This document shows positions 8,434-17,644 of a DNA stretch of 64,000 nucleotides, one piece after another. Below the pieces are notes generated by a model, which made no database searches, was not told the DNA's origin, and was given only the letters and a program-made list of their open reading frames with translations. Position 1 is the first letter of the stretch. Every line of letters begins with the position of its first letter. Location: contig NZ_SJER01000001.1 of the NCBI RefSeq assembly GCF_004785955.1, positions 1,364,001-1,428,000 of the forward strand. Reading direction: 5' to 3'. The translations under genes and the position numbers were made by a program. The DNA is from Halostella litorea (GTDB lineage Archaea > Halobacteriota > Halobacteria > Halobacteriales > Natronoarchaeaceae).

Positions 8434-9831
8434 ATGTCAGGCAAATACGACCTCGTCATCGTCGGCGGCGGTATCAGCGGCGCGTCGCTCCTCTATACGA
8501 CCGCGAAGTTCACCGATATCGACTCCATCGCGCTGGTCGAGAAGGAGTCCGAAGTCGCCGCGATCAACTCCCACAGCACGAACAACTCCCAGACGCTTCA
8601 CTTCGGCGACATCGAGACGAACTACACGCTCGACAAGGCCGAGGACGTAAAGGAGGGTGCGGAACTGCTCGCGGGCTACCTCGAGAACTTCGACTCCGAC
8701 CGCGAGATGCACGCGAAGCGGAGCAAGATGGTGATCGGCGTCGGCGAGGTCGAGGTGTCGGAACTCGAACGGCGGTACCACGAGGAGGGCTTTGGCGACC
8801 TCTTCCCGAAGCTCCGGCCGATCGGCCGCGACGAGATCGGTGCGATCGAACCGAAGGTCGTCGAGGGACGGGACCCCGGCGTCGAGATGCTCGCGCTACA
8901 GACGCCCGACGGCTACGTCGTCGACTACGGCGAGACGACGAAGTCGTTCGTCGAGCGGGCCGCCGAGGAGGCGAGCGTCGACGTGTACACCGGAACGGAG
9001 GTCACCGACGTCACGCCGACGCTCGACGGCTACACGCTCGACACGGACGAGGGCCGCTTCGACTGCGACGCCGCCGTCGTCGCCGCCGGCTCCCACAGCC
9101 TCCAGATCGCCCAGGAACTGGGCTACGGTCAGGACAAGGTGTTGCTCCCCGTCGCCGGGAGCTTCTTCCTCGCCGACGACCTCCTGAACGGGAAGGTGTA
9201 CACGCTGCAGATGAAGAAGCTCCCCTTCGCCGCCGTCCACGGCGACGCTGATGTCCACGACCCCAGCATCACCCGCTTCGGTCCCACCGCGAAGCTCGTG
9301 CCGACGCTCGAACGCGGGCGGGTCTCGACGGTGAGCGACTTCCTCGACGTGTTCGGGCTGAACGCGGCGTCGTTCCTCAGCTACGCCAACATCCTCTCGG
9401 ACCGGGTGCTCCTGCCGTACGTCCTCCGGAACCTCGTCTACGACCTCCCGGAGGTCGGGCCGCGCCAGTTCCTGCCCCACGTCCGCAAGGTCGTCCCGAG
9501 CGTCGAACTCGACGACATCGAGCGCGCCGAGGGGTACGGCGGCGTCCGGCCGCAGATCGTGGACACGAACGAGTGGTCCCTCGACATGGGCGAGGCGAAG
9601 ATCGTCGGCGACGACATCATCTTCAACATCACGCCGTCGCCGGGGGCCTCGACCTGCCTCAAGAACGCCATGCGGGACACCCGGACGCTGATCGACTTCC
9701 TCGGCGACGACTACGAGTTCGACGAGGCGGCGTTTCGGGCGGCCACCATCGACAACTTCCCCCGCGCGGACGCCGCCGACGGGTCGGTCTCGGCGGACGC
9801 CGGCGACGGGGCCGCCGCCGCGGACGACTGA
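8434..9831 (+). CDS. mqo: FAD-dependent malate:quinone oxidoreductase
   Basis: A 465-residue FAD enzyme. The N-terminus YDLVIVGGGISGASLL is a Rossmann dinucleotide-binding motif ending in an acidic residue (VEKE). It is followed by NSHSTNNSQTLHFGDIET, which I recognise from the Mqo group related to epsilonproteobacterial enzymes. Mqo oxidises malate to oxaloacetate at the inner membrane face and passes electrons to the quinone pool, bypassing soluble malate dehydrogenase. ATG 8434 is preferred to ATG 8386 because the FAD motif then begins five residues in. The C-terminus ends in a low-complexity Asp/Ala tail. A wider FAD oxidoreductase role (e.g. 2-hydroxyglutarate) is a possible alternative. 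Confidence 0.8.
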   Translation: MSGKYDLVIVGGGISGASLLYTTAKFTDIDSIALVEKESEVAAINSHSTNNSQTLHFGDIETNYTLDKAEDVKEGAELLAGYLENFDSDREMHAKRSKMVIGVGEVEVSELERRYHEEGFGDLFPKLRPIGRDEIGAIEPKVVEGRDPGVEMLALQTPDGYVVDYGETTKSFVERAAEEASVDVYTGTEVTDVTPTLDGYTLDTDEGRFDCDAAVVAAGSHSLQIAQELGYGQDKVLLPVAGSFFLADDLLNGKVYTLQMKKLPFAAVHGDADVHDPSITRFGPTAKLVPTLERGRVSTVSDFLDVFGLNAASFLSYANILSDRVLLPYVLRNLVYDLPEVGPRQFLPHVRKVVPSVELDDIERAEGYGGVRPQIVDTNEWSLDMGEAKIVGDDIIFNITPSPGASTCLKNAMRDTRTLIDFLGDDYEFDEAAFRAATIDNFPRADAADGSVSADAGDGAAAADD

Positions 9832-9885
9832 CCCGATCGTCCGTCCGCAGCAACGCCTTTGTTTGCGGTCGCCGAACGACCCCGC

Positions 9886-10158
9886 ATGGTCCGCGAGGAA
9901 CTCCAACGAGCGAGCGACCGACTCCGCGAAGCGAGCGAGGCGGCCGACGAGGACGAGGTCCGTGACCGGCTGTACGACCAGTCCGACGAGTTCGCCCGGC
10001 TGGCGACCGCCGACCGCGGCCCCGACCACGGCCGGCTGGCGCGCCACGAGAACATCCTCGCCGAGATACGGAAGAACGCGAACGACGCCGTCGGCGAGCA
10101 CATCGACGCAGCGAAGGACGCGATCACCGAGTACCGAAAGGACCTGCCCGGCGTGTAG
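9886..10158 (+). CDS. Small haloarchaeal helical protein (DUF7553-like)
   Basis: A 90-residue, very acidic, fully helical protein. Motifs include ELQRASDRLREA, then YDQSDEFARLATADRGPDHG and RHENILAEI. I associate this with a conserved haloarchaeal family of small proteins, probably DUF7553, of unknown function. The ATG at 9886 is preferred to one at 9859, since the family begins with MVREEL. It is 54 bases from mqo and may be transcribed with it. No cofactor or membrane signature is visible. Confidence 0.7.
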   Translation: MVREELQRASDRLREASEAADEDEVRDRLYDQSDEFARLATADRGPDHGRLARHENILAEIRKNANDAVGEHIDAAKDAITEYRKDLPGV

Positions 10159-10326
10159 CCACGCTCGCGCACCCCCGTGGCCCGGGAGCGAGACCCTCCC
10201 CCGACTGCCCGTTGCTGTCGCCGGCCTCTGTGCGGATCGTGGCTGCGGGGGGACGGTTCGTGCCATCCGTCCGAAGCAGCCCCCGACCTGGACAACCCTT
10301 TTGTCAGCTCTGTACGATGATTAGGT

Positions 10327-10704
10327 ATGGGTGACCGACTACCGGTCGACTTCGGCGGCCTCAAGGCCGCCGTGCTCGTCGGCGGGGGGCTACTTGCGCT
10401 CCTCGTGGCCGGACAGGTGCTCCGTCTCGTGAGTCGGTTTCTCGCGTGGTCGGTGCTGGCGCTTGTCGTGGCGCTGGCGGCGTACGTCGCGTACGAACTG
10501 TACGCCGGCTGGACCGCCTCCGCGAGGGACCGTGAATCGGGGTATGCCGCGACGACGAACGGGAGCGTCGACGATCCGATCCGGTCCGTCCAGCGGGAGT
10601 ACACCGAGGGCTCGCTTTCGGAGGCGGAACTGGAACGGGAACTCGACCAGCTACTCGATGACGCGGACCGCGATGGCGACCGGGAGGTCGACTACGAGCG
10701 CTGA
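10327..10704 (+). CDS. Membrane protein with C-terminal SHOCT-like motif
   Basis: A 125-residue protein with two N-terminal hydrophobic helices (about 12-30 and 36-58). A polar linker then leads to a C-terminal short amphipathic motif, DDPIRSVQREYTEGSLSEAEL, which matches the SHOCT (short C-terminal) domain pattern of oligomerisation or regulatory tails. A T-rich stretch near 10289-10297 is a possible promoter. It is flanked by unrelated genes, and no pathway can be assigned. Confidence 0.75.
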   Translation: MGDRLPVDFGGLKAAVLVGGGLLALLVAGQVLRLVSRFLAWSVLALVVALAAYVAYELYAGWTASARDRESGYAATTNGSVDDPIRSVQREYTEGSLSEAELERELDQLLDDADRDGDREVDYER

Positions 10705-10935
10705 GCGCTGAAAATCGCGCTGAGATATACGACGCTCCCTCCCCGTACCTCGTCGGTTCGTTTCGGCCCGGCTGTCCCGGTTGGGCCGAGAGCGTGACGC
10801 GACCCTCCGTGGGACACGGCTGCCCGCCGCATTCCTCGGTGACCTGACCAACGGTTCTTGGCAGCGAACAACGGGTAAAACGGGAAGCAAACAGCCTGCA
10901 CCACGCGGACCTCTTGTTTCGATGGCCGGCGGTCG

Positions 10936-12114
10936 CTACTCCGATGTCGGTTCCGTCTTCGGTTCGGTCCGCTCCTCGGCGGTTGATTCGGCGGGCGGCG
11001 CGTCGTGCTCCTCGGTGACGTCGCGGACGGTCGCCTCCACCCGAACCGTCCCGAAGTCGAGCGCAACGTCCTCGCCGATCCGGAGCGGCCGGCCCTTGAA
11101 CCGGAGGTGGTCGCGACACTCGCGGACGGGCAACGTCGCCGTCAGGGTGTGCTCGTCGGTTTCGTGCGCCCCCGACTCCTCGACGGTCAGCACTTCCGCG
11201 CCGCCGTCGTCCGTCTCGACCAACCCCGGCGTCACGTGGTCCAGTTGAGCGGGCGTCAGCGACGCCTCCAGGTCGGCCGTGACGGTGGTCGGCTCGCCCG
11301 GCTCCGCCGACGCGTCGCGGCGAGCGACCTCGCCGCGCAGTCGGACCGTCCCCGTCCGGAGCGTCAGCGGGTCGTCCGGGTACAGTTCGTCGTCGCCGAG
11401 CCACGGTTCCCCGCCGTCCGTTGCGGGGCCGCGGAGGGCGACGCCCAGGAACACCCGGACGCCGTCCGCCTCGGTCGTCCCGTACCGCGTGACGGACTCT
11501 ATCTCGGCGTGTGGGCGAACGTCCGGCGGACACGTCTGTCCCGCGGCCAACTCCTCGGCGACCGGCCGCGTCACGTCCGCGCGAACGAGGACCGGGCGGC
11601 TCGCCATCGCGAACTCCGGCGCGTCGGCGACGGCGTCGACCCGCGCCGTCGTTTCTGCTCCGGCGACCCTGACATCGACCTCCTCGCCGGTGAGGTCGCT
11701 CCGCGGCGTGGGCAGCGACGGGTCGTAGGGGTCGAGTTCGCCCGCCCTGAGCCGGATCTCGTCCGCATCGCCCGGCGGGACGTACGCGTCCGTCAGGTCG
11801 AGCGTCCCCAGCCCGTCCGCGACGACCGCGGTGCCGGCCGTCAGGTCGGTCAGGGGCGACACCGCGTCGCGGTCGACCCGGAGGTCGACGTACGTCGCCC
11901 GCTCGTCGATGTCGGCGCGGGGATCGAACAGCCAGTGAACCAGGGCGGCGACCAGAACCAGCGCGACCCCGACGCCGGCGACCGCGGGGAGCGGGTTCGG
12001 GAGCACCAGCGTCAGACCGGCCGCGGCGACGGCAAACACCAGCAGCAACACCAGCAGATCGACGACGTTGACCGTCCCGAAGAGCCGGCCCCGTCGGTCG
12101 AGAATGTCGGGCAT
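10936..12114 (-). CDS. DUF4330-type membrane-anchored protein
   Basis: A 392-residue protein beginning DRRGRLFGTVNVVDLLVLLL, the diagnostic start of DUF4330 proteins. One or two N-terminal membrane helices (about 15-65) are followed by about 320 residues of acidic beta-rich sequence built as repeated modules of roughly 80-100 residues, each ending in a V..G.V.R.. pattern. The bulk is probably extracytoplasmic. The function of the family is unknown. A T/A-rich TTTAAAGGTAACCTTG at about 12122-12136 before the start is a likely promoter. Confidence 0.8.
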   Translation of the reverse strand: MPDILDRRGRLFGTVNVVDLLVLLLVFAVAAAGLTLVLPNPLPAVAGVGVALVLVAALVHWLFDPRADIDERATYVDLRVDRDAVSPLTDLTAGTAVVADGLGTLDLTDAYVPPGDADEIRLRAGELDPYDPSLPTPRSDLTGEEVDVRVAGAETTARVDAVADAPEFAMASRPVLVRADVTRPVAEELAAGQTCPPDVRPHAEIESVTRYGTTEADGVRVFLGVALRGPATDGGEPWLGDDELYPDDPLTLRTGTVRLRGEVARRDASAEPGEPTTVTADLEASLTPAQLDHVTPGLVETDDGGAEVLTVEESGAHETDEHTLTATLPVRECRDHLRFKGRPLRIGEDVALDFGTVRVEATVRDVTEEHDAPPAESTAEERTEPKTEPTSE

Positions 12115-12187
12115 ACGTTCCTTTAAAGGTAACCTTGTTTACAAAAGTGTAACGGCTATGTGTCGGTCCCGCGGCGGTCGTCGGACC

Positions 12188-12802
12188 TCAGCACACCGGC
12201 TTCGGGTTGACGCCCATCGCCTCCAGCTTCTCGACGTAGTCGTCGTAGGCGGCCTGGACCGCGCCGCTCGCGGCGTCCGCGGCGCGGTCCCAGTCCCCGT
12301 CGTCGTCGGCCAGGTCGGCCAGCGCGTCGACGGCGGCGTCGCGGCGCGCCTCCAGCGTCGACCCGTACTCGCGGAACAGCGACGCGGTCGACGGGTCCGC
12401 CTCGCCCGTGAAGAAGCCGGAGGTCTGGGTGGCCCGCTGCTTGCCCGCCAGCGACGCGCCGACGAGGCCGCCGAGGCGGGCGACCGGGTCGTCCAGCCCG
12501 TCGAGGTAGACGTAGACGGCCGGCGTCGCGGTGGCGTCGTGGTCGCCGATTTCGGCCGTCACGTCGTCGTAGTGGTCGCGCTCCGCCGCGGCGGCCTCGG
12601 CGAAGAGGGCGACGTCGCCGTCGTCGGCCCACGCCCCGTACGTCTCCGCGGCCGCGTTCGCGTCGTCGGCCGCGGCCGCGAGGACGGCGTCGGCGTCCAT
12701 CTCTCCGCCCGTGAGCGCGTACAGCGACTTCGAGGAGCCGAGCCGTGAGAGCGCGGTTTCGTTGTCGTCGCAGAGCGTGTCGAGGAATCCGTCTGCGGTC
12801 AT
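12188..12802 (-). CDS. Ferritin-like (rubrerythrin-type) haloarchaeal protein
   Basis: A 204-residue helical acidic protein. Two possible di-iron ligand groups can be seen: Glu in DNETALSRLGSSKS and an ExxH in AERDHYDDV, and these recur in a family that databases variously call rubrerythrin-like or transcription antitermination protein. A four-helix bundle is plausible. Because only part of a complete di-iron site is obvious, iron binding is an inference. It ends with a Cys (PKPVC). It stands alone between the DUF4330 gene and an SDR gene in the same direction. Confidence 0.65.
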   Translation of the reverse strand: MTADGFLDTLCDDNETALSRLGSSKSLYALTGGEMDADAVLAAAADDANAAAETYGAWADDGDVALFAEAAAAERDHYDDVTAEIGDHDATATPAVYVYLDGLDDPVARLGGLVGASLAGKQRATQTSGFFTGEADPSTASLFREYGSTLEARRDAAVDALADLADDDGDWDRAADAASGAVQAAYDDYVEKLEAMGVNPKPVC

Positions 12803-12919
12803 GTCCCGGGATACGGACGGGGACGGTTTGTAAGCGTCGTCGGGGGCAGGGTTTGGCGGGGTCGGGGACGCCGGCCGACGCGGGCGACGGCCCGCCCGGC
12901 GAACCGCTGCCGCCCGGGT

Positions 12920-13690
12920 TCAGTCGGCCGCCTGCCCGCCGTCGACCGGGATGGTGACGCCGGTCACGAAGGAGGCGTCGTCGGAGCAGAGAAACGCCAC
13001 GACGCCGGCCATCTCCTCCGGGTCGGCGTTGCGGCCCATCGGCACGTCGGACATGGCGCTCGTGTCGAACGGCAACTCGCGGGGGTCCGACCCGCCCGCC
13101 ATCGTCTCCTGGATGTTCGTCTCCGTCGGGCCGGGCGCGACCGCGTTGACGCGGACGCCCCGGCCGGCGTACTCGAGGGCGGCCGTCTTCGTGAGTCCCA
13201 CGACGCCGTGCTTGCTGGCGACGTAGTTCCCGAGGCCGCCCATCCCGACGAGCCCCGCCTCGGAGGCCGTGTTCACGATGACGCCCCCACCCTGCTCCTC
13301 CATCACCGGCAGTTGGGCCTTCATCCCGGCCCAGACGCCCTTCAGGTTGACGTCGATGAGCGCCTCCCAGTCGCCCTCGTCGATGTCGGCGACGCCCTCG
13401 AACCCGGTGAGGATGCCGGCGTTGTTGTGGGCGATGTCGAGGCTTCCGTACGTGTCGACCGCGACCTCGACCAACCGCTCGACGTCCTCGGCGTCGGCGA
13501 CGTCGGCCGCGACGAAGGTGGCGGTCCCGCCGTCGTCCTCGATGGCCGCGACCACGTCCTCGCCGCGTTCCTCGTCGATGTCCGAGACCACGACGTTCGC
13601 CCCCTCGCTGGCGAGACGCCGGGCGGTTGCGCGTCCGATCCCCGATCCGGCTCCGGTGACGAGCGCCGTCTCGTCGGTAAATCGTTCCAT
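12920..13690 (-). CDS. SDR family oxidoreductase
   Basis: A 256-residue classical short-chain dehydrogenase. It has the TGAGSGIGRA nucleotide motif, NNAG at about residue 88, a catalytic Ser in NTASEAG, YVASK with catalytic Tyr and Lys, and a C-terminal IPVDGG. The SDID segment after beta-2 carries an acidic residue and so favours NAD over NADP. Substrate cannot be told from sequence. ATG 13690 is chosen because it puts the Rossmann strand at residue 6. AT-rich sequence upstream (about 13725-13740) could hold the promoter. Confidence 0.88.
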   Translation of the reverse strand: MERFTDETALVTGAGSGIGRATARRLASEGANVVVSDIDEERGEDVVAAIEDDGGTATFVAADVADAEDVERLVEVAVDTYGSLDIAHNNAGILTGFEGVADIDEGDWEALIDVNLKGVWAGMKAQLPVMEEQGGGVIVNTASEAGLVGMGGLGNYVASKHGVVGLTKTAALEYAGRGVRVNAVAPGPTETNIQETMAGGSDPRELPFDTSAMSDVPMGRNADPEEMAGVVAFLCSDDASFVTGVTIPVDGGQAAD

Positions 13691-13759
13691 GGTGGGATCC
13701 CGCCCGCAACTAACCCGAGGACCCACATATACGTGTGGTAGCACCCCCCACGCCGGCAG

Positions 13760-13960
13760 TCACTCCGGTGCGAGGAACCGGTAGAGTCCGACGAATACGC
13801 TCGTGACTAAGAGGCCGCCCCCGGTGACGACGAACAGTTGCGGGACGTCGAGGCCGCCGACTGTGAGGGTGTCGGGGAGCAACGCGCCGAGGACGACCGC
13901 GGCCAGCCCCAACCAGAAGACCTCGTTGCGCCGGTAGAGGGCCACGAGCGTTTCCGCCAT
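13760..13960 (-). CDS. Small two-helix membrane protein
   Basis: A 66-residue protein with two hydrophobic helices (about 13-30 and 42-62) joined by a short loop, the basic LYRRNE on the inner face before the first helix, and YRFLAPE at the end. It lies 68 bases downstream of the phosphate transporter gene in the same direction and may be its operon partner. The family is not recognised. Confidence 0.65.
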   Translation of the reverse strand: MAETLVALYRRNEVFWLGLAAVVLGALLPDTLTVGGLDVPQLFVVTGGGLLVTSVFVGLYRFLAPE

Positions 13961-14028
13961 GCCGGTACTGGCGGGAGCCGGGGCATAAGCCTTCACCCTC
14001 CGGGACGGCGGCGTGCCGTTCGGCCGGG

Positions 14029-15279
14029 CTACAGCACGAGGAGGAACAGGGGGTACGACCCCGCCACCGCGAGCGTCGGCGTGAGGACCCACAGCACCGC
14101 GATGCGCTTGACGGCGGCCGGGTCGAACAGGCTCTTCCGGTCGAGCTCCGGGGGGGCCTTCTCGCCGATGTCCGGGACCTCCGGGAGTTCCTCCGGCGGC
14201 TCCTCGGGCGGGGTTTCGCCGCGAGCGAGGTCCCCGACCGTCGGGCCGGTGGGGGCGTCCTCGGCCCGCGAGGCGGCGAGCGCCCCCGTCGACACCTCGA
14301 CGTCCGGATCGCGCCCCGGGTCGGGCGTCGCGAGTTCGACGGCCGTCGCGGCACGGCTCGCCCGCCCCCAGCCCAGGCCGATGATACAGCAGGTGGTGCT
14401 CACCGCCAGGCTCGCCGGGATGCCGAGCATCGACAGGATCGTGATGATGGTCCCGCCGACGACCGAGACGATGAGCGCCGCCAGGATCGGCAGTTCGGTG
14501 ATGTCGTCGCCGACGGTGTCCAGCGTCCGCCTGGCGATGGTGAACCCGCCCAGGCCGAACGCGAAGACCGCGAGCACCACGCCCTGGTCGACGGTCAGCG
14601 GCCCCTCCGAGCCGACCAGCGGCGCGACGGCGTTCGCCGCGTTCGACGCCCCCGCGGAGAAGCCCATGTAACAGGCGATGACAACGACCGCGGCGGAGCC
14701 GACGATGTCGCGTATCGACGCGTCGTCGTTGAACCGCGGGCGCGGCACGGTCCCGGACCGGTCCAGCCGTATCAGGTGCGAGTCGAGCCGGGTGAACGCG
14801 ATCCGGCGGTCGAGGTACGGGTAGAGATACCGGCCGATGACCGCGCCGACGACGAACCCCACGAGCGGCGCGACGATCCAGGCCGAGACGATGGTGAACA
14901 TCAGCGCCTCGTTGAGCGTGCCGGTCGCGAGCCCCAGCCCCACGATGGCGCCGACGGCCGTCATCGACGTCGAGGCCGGGACGCCGTAGAGGTTCGAGAC
15001 GAGCAGCGACGCCCCGGTGAAAAAGAGGACGCCGACGCTTGCGACCGGGGAGAACTGCGAGGCGGGCACGATACTGCTGCTCATCGTGTCGATGACGTTC
15101 CGCCCGACGGTCCACGCGCCGACGAACGCAAACCCCGTGAAAAGCGCCGCGGCGGTCGTCTTCCGAACGAGGCGGCTCCCGACCGACGGCCCGAACGCGA
15201 CGCCGGTCGACGACCCGCCGATGTTGAATCCGACGAACACCGCGACGAGGACGCCCGCCGCGGCGAGGAGTGTCACCAT
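14029..15279 (-). CDS. PiT family inorganic phosphate transporter
   Basis: A 416-residue inner-membrane carrier. The two PiT repeats are clear: an N-terminal VGFNIGGSSTGVAFG and a central GFSAGASNAANAVAPLVG, each the phosphate-binding signature of the family, plus PASTSMTAVGAI and IPASLAVSTT segments at the other repeat positions. These carriers move phosphate with H+ or Na+. An acidic linker of about 100 residues (about 300-395) interrupts the second half before the last helix, and ends in a run of Pro/Glu residues. No PhoU is adjacent, although the Usp/APC genes follow in the same direction. Confidence 0.88.
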   Translation of the reverse strand: MVTLLAAAGVLVAVFVGFNIGGSSTGVAFGPSVGSRLVRKTTAAALFTGFAFVGAWTVGRNVIDTMSSSIVPASQFSPVASVGVLFFTGASLLVSNLYGVPASTSMTAVGAIVGLGLATGTLNEALMFTIVSAWIVAPLVGFVVGAVIGRYLYPYLDRRIAFTRLDSHLIRLDRSGTVPRPRFNDDASIRDIVGSAAVVVIACYMGFSAGASNAANAVAPLVGSEGPLTVDQGVVLAVFAFGLGGFTIARRTLDTVGDDITELPILAALIVSVVGGTIITILSMLGIPASLAVSTTCCIIGLGWGRASRAATAVELATPDPGRDPDVEVSTGALAASRAEDAPTGPTVGDLARGETPPEEPPEELPEVPDIGEKAPPELDRKSLFDPAAVKRIAVLWVLTPTLAVAGSYPLFLLVL

Positions 15280-15375
15280 ACTAGTACCGGCTACTCCATC
15301 GGCCAGTCTGATAAAACGGCGGTTACGACGGCGAGTCCGGACCCCGCCGGCGGTCCCGTCGGACGCTCCTCTGCC

Positions 15376-16077
15376 TCACTCCGCCGGCGCGTCGGCCGCC
15401 TCGTCCCCTCGCACTACCAGTACCGGGCCGACCGACCCCGCGGCGATCCGGTCCGCCTCGGCCCCGAACACGAGCGACGAGAGCGACGGGGCGCGCTCGC
15501 CCATCACGACCGCGTCGTGGCCCGGTGCCTCCTCGACGGTCCGGGCGACGGGGTCCCCGGAAACCTCCCGGGTCGTCACGTCGACCCCCGCCCGTTCGAG
15601 GTCGGCGGCGGCCGACCGGACCGTCTCCCCGGCCCCGTCGCCGTCCGTCACGAGCAGGAGCGTGACGCCGATGTCGCGGCTGTCGACGAGCGCCTCGACG
15701 AACCCGAGGATCCGCTCGACGTTTACGCCGCCGCTCACCGGGACGAGCAGCCGTTCGACGGGGCCGGTCACCCCGGTGATGGCGTACGCGTCGGCTCCGG
15801 TCTCCGCCGCGACCCGCCGAACCGACTGCCCGCGGTCGTGGGTAAAAACCAGCCGGTAGTCGGCGTCGCCGCCCGCCTCGCGGAACTCCCGGGTGACGTC
15901 CTCCAGCGCGTCGACGGCCCGGTCCTCGAACTGCGCGCGGGCTTGGTCCGGCGGCGTCTGTTCCGGCACCTCGTGGTACCCGAGGACGGTCACGTCGACG
16001 GTCGCCAGGAGGTCGACCAGCCCGGACGACACCGTTTCACCCTCCAGCACCGCCAGCGAGACGAGTACGCGAGTCAT
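15376..16077 (-). CDS. Universal stress protein, tandem domain
   Basis: A 233-residue protein with two UspA-like halves. The first keeps the beta-strand opening (TRVLVSLAVLEG). The second has RLLVPVSGGVNVERIL and a degenerate ATP loop near GERAPSLSSLVFG. Its ATG shares the A of the permease stop codon (TAATG at 16077-16079), so the two are translationally coupled. This pairing is common in haloarchaea, where the Usp module is thought to control an amino acid or cation permease by nucleotide binding. Confidence 0.82.
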   Translation of the reverse strand: MTRVLVSLAVLEGETVSSGLVDLLATVDVTVLGYHEVPEQTPPDQARAQFEDRAVDALEDVTREFREAGGDADYRLVFTHDRGQSVRRVAAETGADAYAITGVTGPVERLLVPVSGGVNVERILGFVEALVDSRDIGVTLLLVTDGDGAGETVRSAAADLERAGVDVTTREVSGDPVARTVEEAPGHDAVVMGERAPSLSSLVFGAEADRIAAGSVGPVLVVRGDEAADAPAE

Positions 16078-17516
16078 TACAGGGCCCCCTTGAGGCTAAC
16101 GTCGTCGGCGTAATAGAAGTACCACCCGGCGGTCGCCGCCATGACGGCGAGCCCGACTATCTGTGACTGCCGGTTCATAAAGAGGATCAGGCCGAAGCTC
16201 GCGACCGCGCCGACGGCCGGGATGACCGGCCCGCCGGGCACCCGGAAGTCGGGGTCGTACCAGTCGGGCTCGTCGCGGCGGATCGCAAGCAGCGCCACGC
16301 AGATCAGCCCGTACATGATCAGGTGCAGGAACGACGCGACCTCAGCCAGAAGCTCCACCTGCCGCGTCGCCGCCAGCACGACGATGGGGCCGCCGGCCAT
16401 CCCGAGCGCGACGTGTGGCGTCCCGTACTTGAGGTTGATGCGCGCGGCCCACGACGGCAACAGGGCGTCCTTCGAGACGCCGTAGATGGCCCGCGAGGTC
16501 GACAGGATCGAGGCGTTCGCGCTCGACATCGTCGCGAGCAGCCCGCCGACGACGATCACGAGCGCGCCCCCCACGCCAAGCAGTTCGCGGCCCACCTCCA
16601 CCATCGCGGTCTCGCCGAACGAGCCGAGTTGGTCGCGCGTGAAGGTGCTCGTGGCGACGAAGATGGTCAACACGTACAGTGCCGTCACGACCAGCACCGA
16701 CCCGATCATCGCCAGCGGCAGGTTCCGGCTCGGCCGCTTCATCTCGCCGGCGACGGTCGCGACCTGCGCGAAGCCGAGGTACGACGTGAACACGAGCGCG
16801 GCGGTCGAGAGGATCGGGAACGCCGTCCACACGTCGCTGTCGGTGCCGGCCGGCGTCCCGGCGTCGACGACGCCGACCGCGTCCAGCAGCCCGAAGCCGA
16901 GGAAGGCGACCAGCATCGACAGCAGGAGCGCGACGATGCCGTTCTGGAGCTTGGCGGCGTTCTCCGTGCCAGTCACGTTGAGCGCGGTAAAGAGGACCCC
17001 GGCGACCACCGCGAGGACGGAGACGACGAGTTCGGGGCTCGCGCCGACCGAAACCCCCAGGATGGCGAGCGCGTCGAGCGCGTAAAAGCCCAGCCCGACG
17101 AGGTAGAACGCGGTGGCGAACACGAGCCCAAGCCACAGCGAGAGCCCGACGACCGTCCCCGCGAGGGTGCCCAGCCCCCGCGAGATGAAGTAGTAGCCGC
17201 CGCCGCTTTTCGGCATCGCCGTCGCCAGCTCCGAGGTCGGCAGCGCGACGAGCAGCGCCACGACCCCGCCGACGCCGAACGACGCCGCGGCCGCGGTGCC
17301 GACCTCCGCGCCGGCCAACCCGGGGAAGACGAAGATGCCGGCGCCGATCATCGTCCCGATCCCGATGGCGAGCCCCCCGGTGAGCCCCAGCGTCCGTTCC
17401 AGCTCCGCGTCGTCGGTGATCGTCGCCTCCTCGGTCTCTACCGTCGGTTCGACGTCCGGTGCCTCGCCCGCGATGTTCGTCCCCTCCGGTGACCCGGCGG
17501 TCCCGTCGTCGCCCAT
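16077..17516 (-). CDS. APC superfamily amino acid permease
   Basis: A 479-residue permease with about twelve membrane segments. After an acidic N-terminus (about 35 residues) it opens with LTGGLAIGIGTMIGAGIFVFPG, the TM1 signature of APC transporters, and PKSGGGYYFISRGLG is the conserved loop after TM2. The substrate is probably an amino acid or amine. ATG 17516 was chosen over 17594, since the earlier start adds a basic tail unlike the acidic N-terminus. It heads a two-gene operon with the Usp. Confidence 0.88.
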   Translation of the reverse strand: MGDDGTAGSPEGTNIAGEAPDVEPTVETEEATITDDAELERTLGLTGGLAIGIGTMIGAGIFVFPGLAGAEVGTAAAASFGVGGVVALLVALPTSELATAMPKSGGGYYFISRGLGTLAGTVVGLSLWLGLVFATAFYLVGLGFYALDALAILGVSVGASPELVVSVLAVVAGVLFTALNVTGTENAAKLQNGIVALLLSMLVAFLGFGLLDAVGVVDAGTPAGTDSDVWTAFPILSTAALVFTSYLGFAQVATVAGEMKRPSRNLPLAMIGSVLVVTALYVLTIFVATSTFTRDQLGSFGETAMVEVGRELLGVGGALVIVVGGLLATMSSANASILSTSRAIYGVSKDALLPSWAARINLKYGTPHVALGMAGGPIVVLAATRQVELLAEVASFLHLIMYGLICVALLAIRRDEPDWYDPDFRVPGGPVIPAVGAVASFGLILFMNRQSQIVGLAVMAATAGWYFYYADDVSLKGAL

Positions 17517-17644
17517 ACGATACCTACCCACACGGGGACAATCATCTTTGGGACGAAACAGGACGTGCGCTCCCGGGCCGACGGCTCGGGCCACATGGGA
17601 GCCGCTCGGGGCGGCGTGATCCCTGACGCGTTCGAGGGCCCCGG